DNA of 7,317 nt, taken from an uncultured Pseudomonadota bacterium. Its GTDB lineage: Bacteria; Pseudomonadota; Gammaproteobacteria; Methylococcales; Methylomonadaceae. Both the position numbers and the translations under genes were made by a program. Positions within the stretch are counted from its first letter, which is position 1. Every line of letters starts with the position of its first letter. Under the pieces are notes generated by a model. The model ran no database searches and had not been told where the DNA came from. It saw only the letters and a list, made by a program, of their open reading frames with translations. The stretch covers positions 1 through 7,317 of the forward strand of contig CAIVBX010000259.1 in the NCBI GenBank assembly GCA_903904275.1, given 5' to 3'. Positions 6,147 to 7,317 of the stretch are shown piece after piece.

Positions 6147-6779
6147 ATGAAAGCCTTTACAACTTTAACTTCAATCGTCGCGCCCCTCGACCGTGCAAAC
6201 GTCGATACTGACGCGATTATTCCAAAACAATTTTTAAAATCGATTCGCCGCACAGGTTTTGGCGTGTATTTGTTCGACGAATGGCGATATTTAGACCAAG
6301 GGCAACCCGATATGGATTGCACTAACCGTCCGATTAACAAAGATTTCGTGCTAAACAAACCACAATACAAAAATGCACAAATTTTACTCACACGCGAAAA
6401 CTTCGGTTGTGGTTCGTCACGCGAACACGCGCCTTGGGCGTTAGAAGATTACGGTTTTCGCGCGATTATCGCGCCGAGTTTTGCCGATATTTTCTACAAT
6501 AATTGTTTCAAAAATGGCTTGTTGCCGATTGCCTTAGACGCTGAAATCGTTGACGGATTATTTAAAGAATTAACCGATGATTATGCGCTAACGATTGATT
6601 TATCCGCGCAAACCATTACCACGCCAAGCGGTGAAAAAATTGCGTTCAACGTGGACGAAAATCGCAGATTTCGTTTGCTAAACGGGTTAGATGATATTGG
6701 TTTGACCTTGCAACATGCCGATAAAATTCACGCTTATGAAGCCGAACGCGCTAAACGTGCGCCGTGGTTGTTTCGATAG
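6147..6779 (+). CDS. leuD: 3-isopropylmalate dehydratase, small subunit
   Basis: LeuD is the small (swivel) subunit that completes the LeuC-LeuD isomerase active site. I place the start at ATG 6147, giving 210 residues (E. coli 201): AGGAG ends 9 bases upstream, and the resulting N-terminus MKAFTTLTSIVAPLDRANVD is typical of the family. An in-frame ATG at 6099 would add 16 residues lying inside leuC and has no support. Visible motifs are DTDAIIPKQFLK (20-31) and the substrate-binding NFGCGSSREHAPWAL (85-99), followed by FADIFYNNCFKNGLLP (112-127). It ends 13 bases before the DUF4160 gene. leuB, which often follows leuD, is not the next gene here and is not seen in the window. Confidence 0.97.
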   Translation: MKAFTTLTSIVAPLDRANVDTDAIIPKQFLKSIRRTGFGVYLFDEWRYLDQGQPDMDCTNRPINKDFVLNKPQYKNAQILLTRENFGCGSSREHAPWALEDYGFRAIIAPSFADIFYNNCFKNGLLPIALDAEIVDGLFKELTDDYALTIDLSAQTITTPSGEKIAFNVDENRRFRLLNGLDDIGLTLQHADKIHAYEAERAKRAPWLFR

Positions 6780-6792
6780 TTTGTGAGCCGTA

Positions 6793-7098
6793 ATGCCAAA
6801 ACTTTATGATTATTTCGGTTTAATCATCATGTTTTACGCTAACGAACATGAACCTATTCATGTTCACGGAAAAAGTCAAGGTCGTGAATCGAGAGCTGAA
6901 TTTATCATTATTGAAGGTGAAGTTATTGAAATTAACTTCACCGATGTAACGGGACGGCAACCTTTACAATCGAATGAAATGCGCTATTTCAAAGAAATTG
7001 TGACAGTTAAAACAAATGAAATTATTCAAAAGTGGATTGATTTTTTCGTGTTACACAAACATGTTTCTGCTGAAAATATCACTCGGAGATTGAAATGA
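6793..7098 (+). CDS. DUF4160 domain protein
   Basis: This is a small protein of 101 residues that I assign to the DUF4160 family. The N-terminus MPKLYDYFGLIIMFYANEHEPIHVH has the family pattern: a Met-Pro start, a short beta hairpin with a Phe-Gly turn, then N-E-H-x-P-x-H-x-H around residues 17-25. The C-terminal part, with NEIIQKWIDFFVLHK (75-89), matches the helix containing a conserved Trp. There is no signal peptide or membrane segment. The function of the family is not known to me; the clustered histidines suggest metal or nucleic-acid contact, which is inference. It starts 13 bases after leuD with only a weak ribosome site (GTGAG), and its stop overlaps the next gene's start by 4 bases (ATGA), pointing to coupled translation with the DUF2442 gene. 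The family call is from memory of the motif pattern. Confidence 0.85.
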   Translation: MPKLYDYFGLIIMFYANEHEPIHVHGKSQGRESRAEFIIIEGEVIEINFTDVTGRQPLQSNEMRYFKEIVTVKTNEIIQKWIDFFVLHKHVSAENITRRLK

Positions 7099-7317
7099 TG
7101 CCTGACGTTATTAACATCAAAACCGCGAAACAAATTGGTGATTATCAAATTTTTCTTCGGTTTGATGACGAAAGTGAACAAGTGATTAACTTTAAACCGT
7201 TTTTATCGCGTTCACGTCATCCTGACATTCGAGCGTGGTTAGATTTAGAAAAATTCTCAACATTTCGTCTTGAATACGGTGAATTGATTTGGGGAAATTA
7301 TGATTTATGTTTTCCCA
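7095..7317 (+). CDS. DUF2442 domain protein (3' end outside window)
   Basis: The frame runs open from ATG 7095 to the window edge, 74 complete codons. GGAG (7085-7088) lies 6 bases upstream. A second in-frame ATG follows immediately at 7098, so either Met could be used. The visible protein begins MMPDVINIKTAKQIGDYQIF, continues with a LRFDDESEQVINFKPFL segment (residues 21-37), and ends with ELIWGNYDLCFP (63-74). This is the DUF2442 pattern: strand-rich, a D-G/D-E turn, a K-P-x-L element, and a W-x-N-x-x-D-L-C-P ending. Family members are usually about 75-100 residues, so only a short tail is missing. It overlaps the DUF4160 gene by 4 bases; members of the two families commonly occur as neighbours, as I recall. 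Function is unknown. Confidence 0.85.
   Translation, partial: MMPDVINIKTAKQIGDYQIFLRFDDESEQVINFKPFLSRSRHPDIRAWLDLEKFSTFRLEYGELIWGNYDLCFP

Noticed and set aside
6065..6391. Minus-strand 108-residue reading frame across the leuC-leuD junction
   Set aside because: It is antisense to two well-identified genes and shows no family features.

Overview
The window looks like chromosomal DNA of an AT-rich gammaproteobacterium. This rests on a Na+-translocating NADH:quinone reductase subunit (NqrF) and on RecJ, Adk, LeuC and LeuD proteins of clearly proteobacterial type. The chained DUF4160/DUF2442 genes would fit a sulfur-oxidising lineage such as Beggiatoa/Thiothrix relatives, but that placement is only a guess. 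No tRNA, rRNA, CRISPR array, transposase or integrase was seen.

Layout. (1) Positions 1-738 (+) hold the C-terminal 245 codons of nqrF, followed by a strong hairpin terminator that probably also serves the convergent gene. (2) Positions 815-1928 form a small minus-strand accessory block between nqrF and recJ. It contains an unrecognised 141-residue cytosolic protein and a 195-residue secreted protein. The C-terminal half of the secreted protein resembles the periplasmic flagellar accessory protein FlhE, although no flagellar gene is present. The two genes are separated by a minus-strand terminator and a possible promoter, so they are probably separate transcription units. (3) Positions 1929-2243 are a gene-free divergent region with a 9+9 bp inverted repeat, a 17 bp palindrome, an A-rich stretch and a strong terminator that follows no visible gene. 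This could be a small-RNA locus, a recJ leader attenuator or a remnant. (4) Positions 2244-3998 (+) hold recJ. (5) Positions 4087-7317 (+) hold a tightly packed run: adk, leuC, leuD, then a DUF4160 gene and a DUF2442 gene, the last cut by the window edge.

How they work together. NqrF is the NADH-oxidising entry subunit of the respiratory sodium pump. RecJ is a 5'-3' single-strand DNA exonuclease. Adk balances adenylate pools. LeuC and LeuD are the two subunits of isopropylmalate isomerase (leucine synthesis). Adk, leuC and leuD follow each other with identical 4-base gaps and look co-transcribed. The DUF4160/DUF2442 pair overlaps by 4 bases (ATGA), so the two proteins are probably made together and may act together; their function is unknown. 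The parts most worth a second look are the FlhE-like orphan, the orphan terminator/small-RNA candidate upstream of recJ, and the DUF pair.
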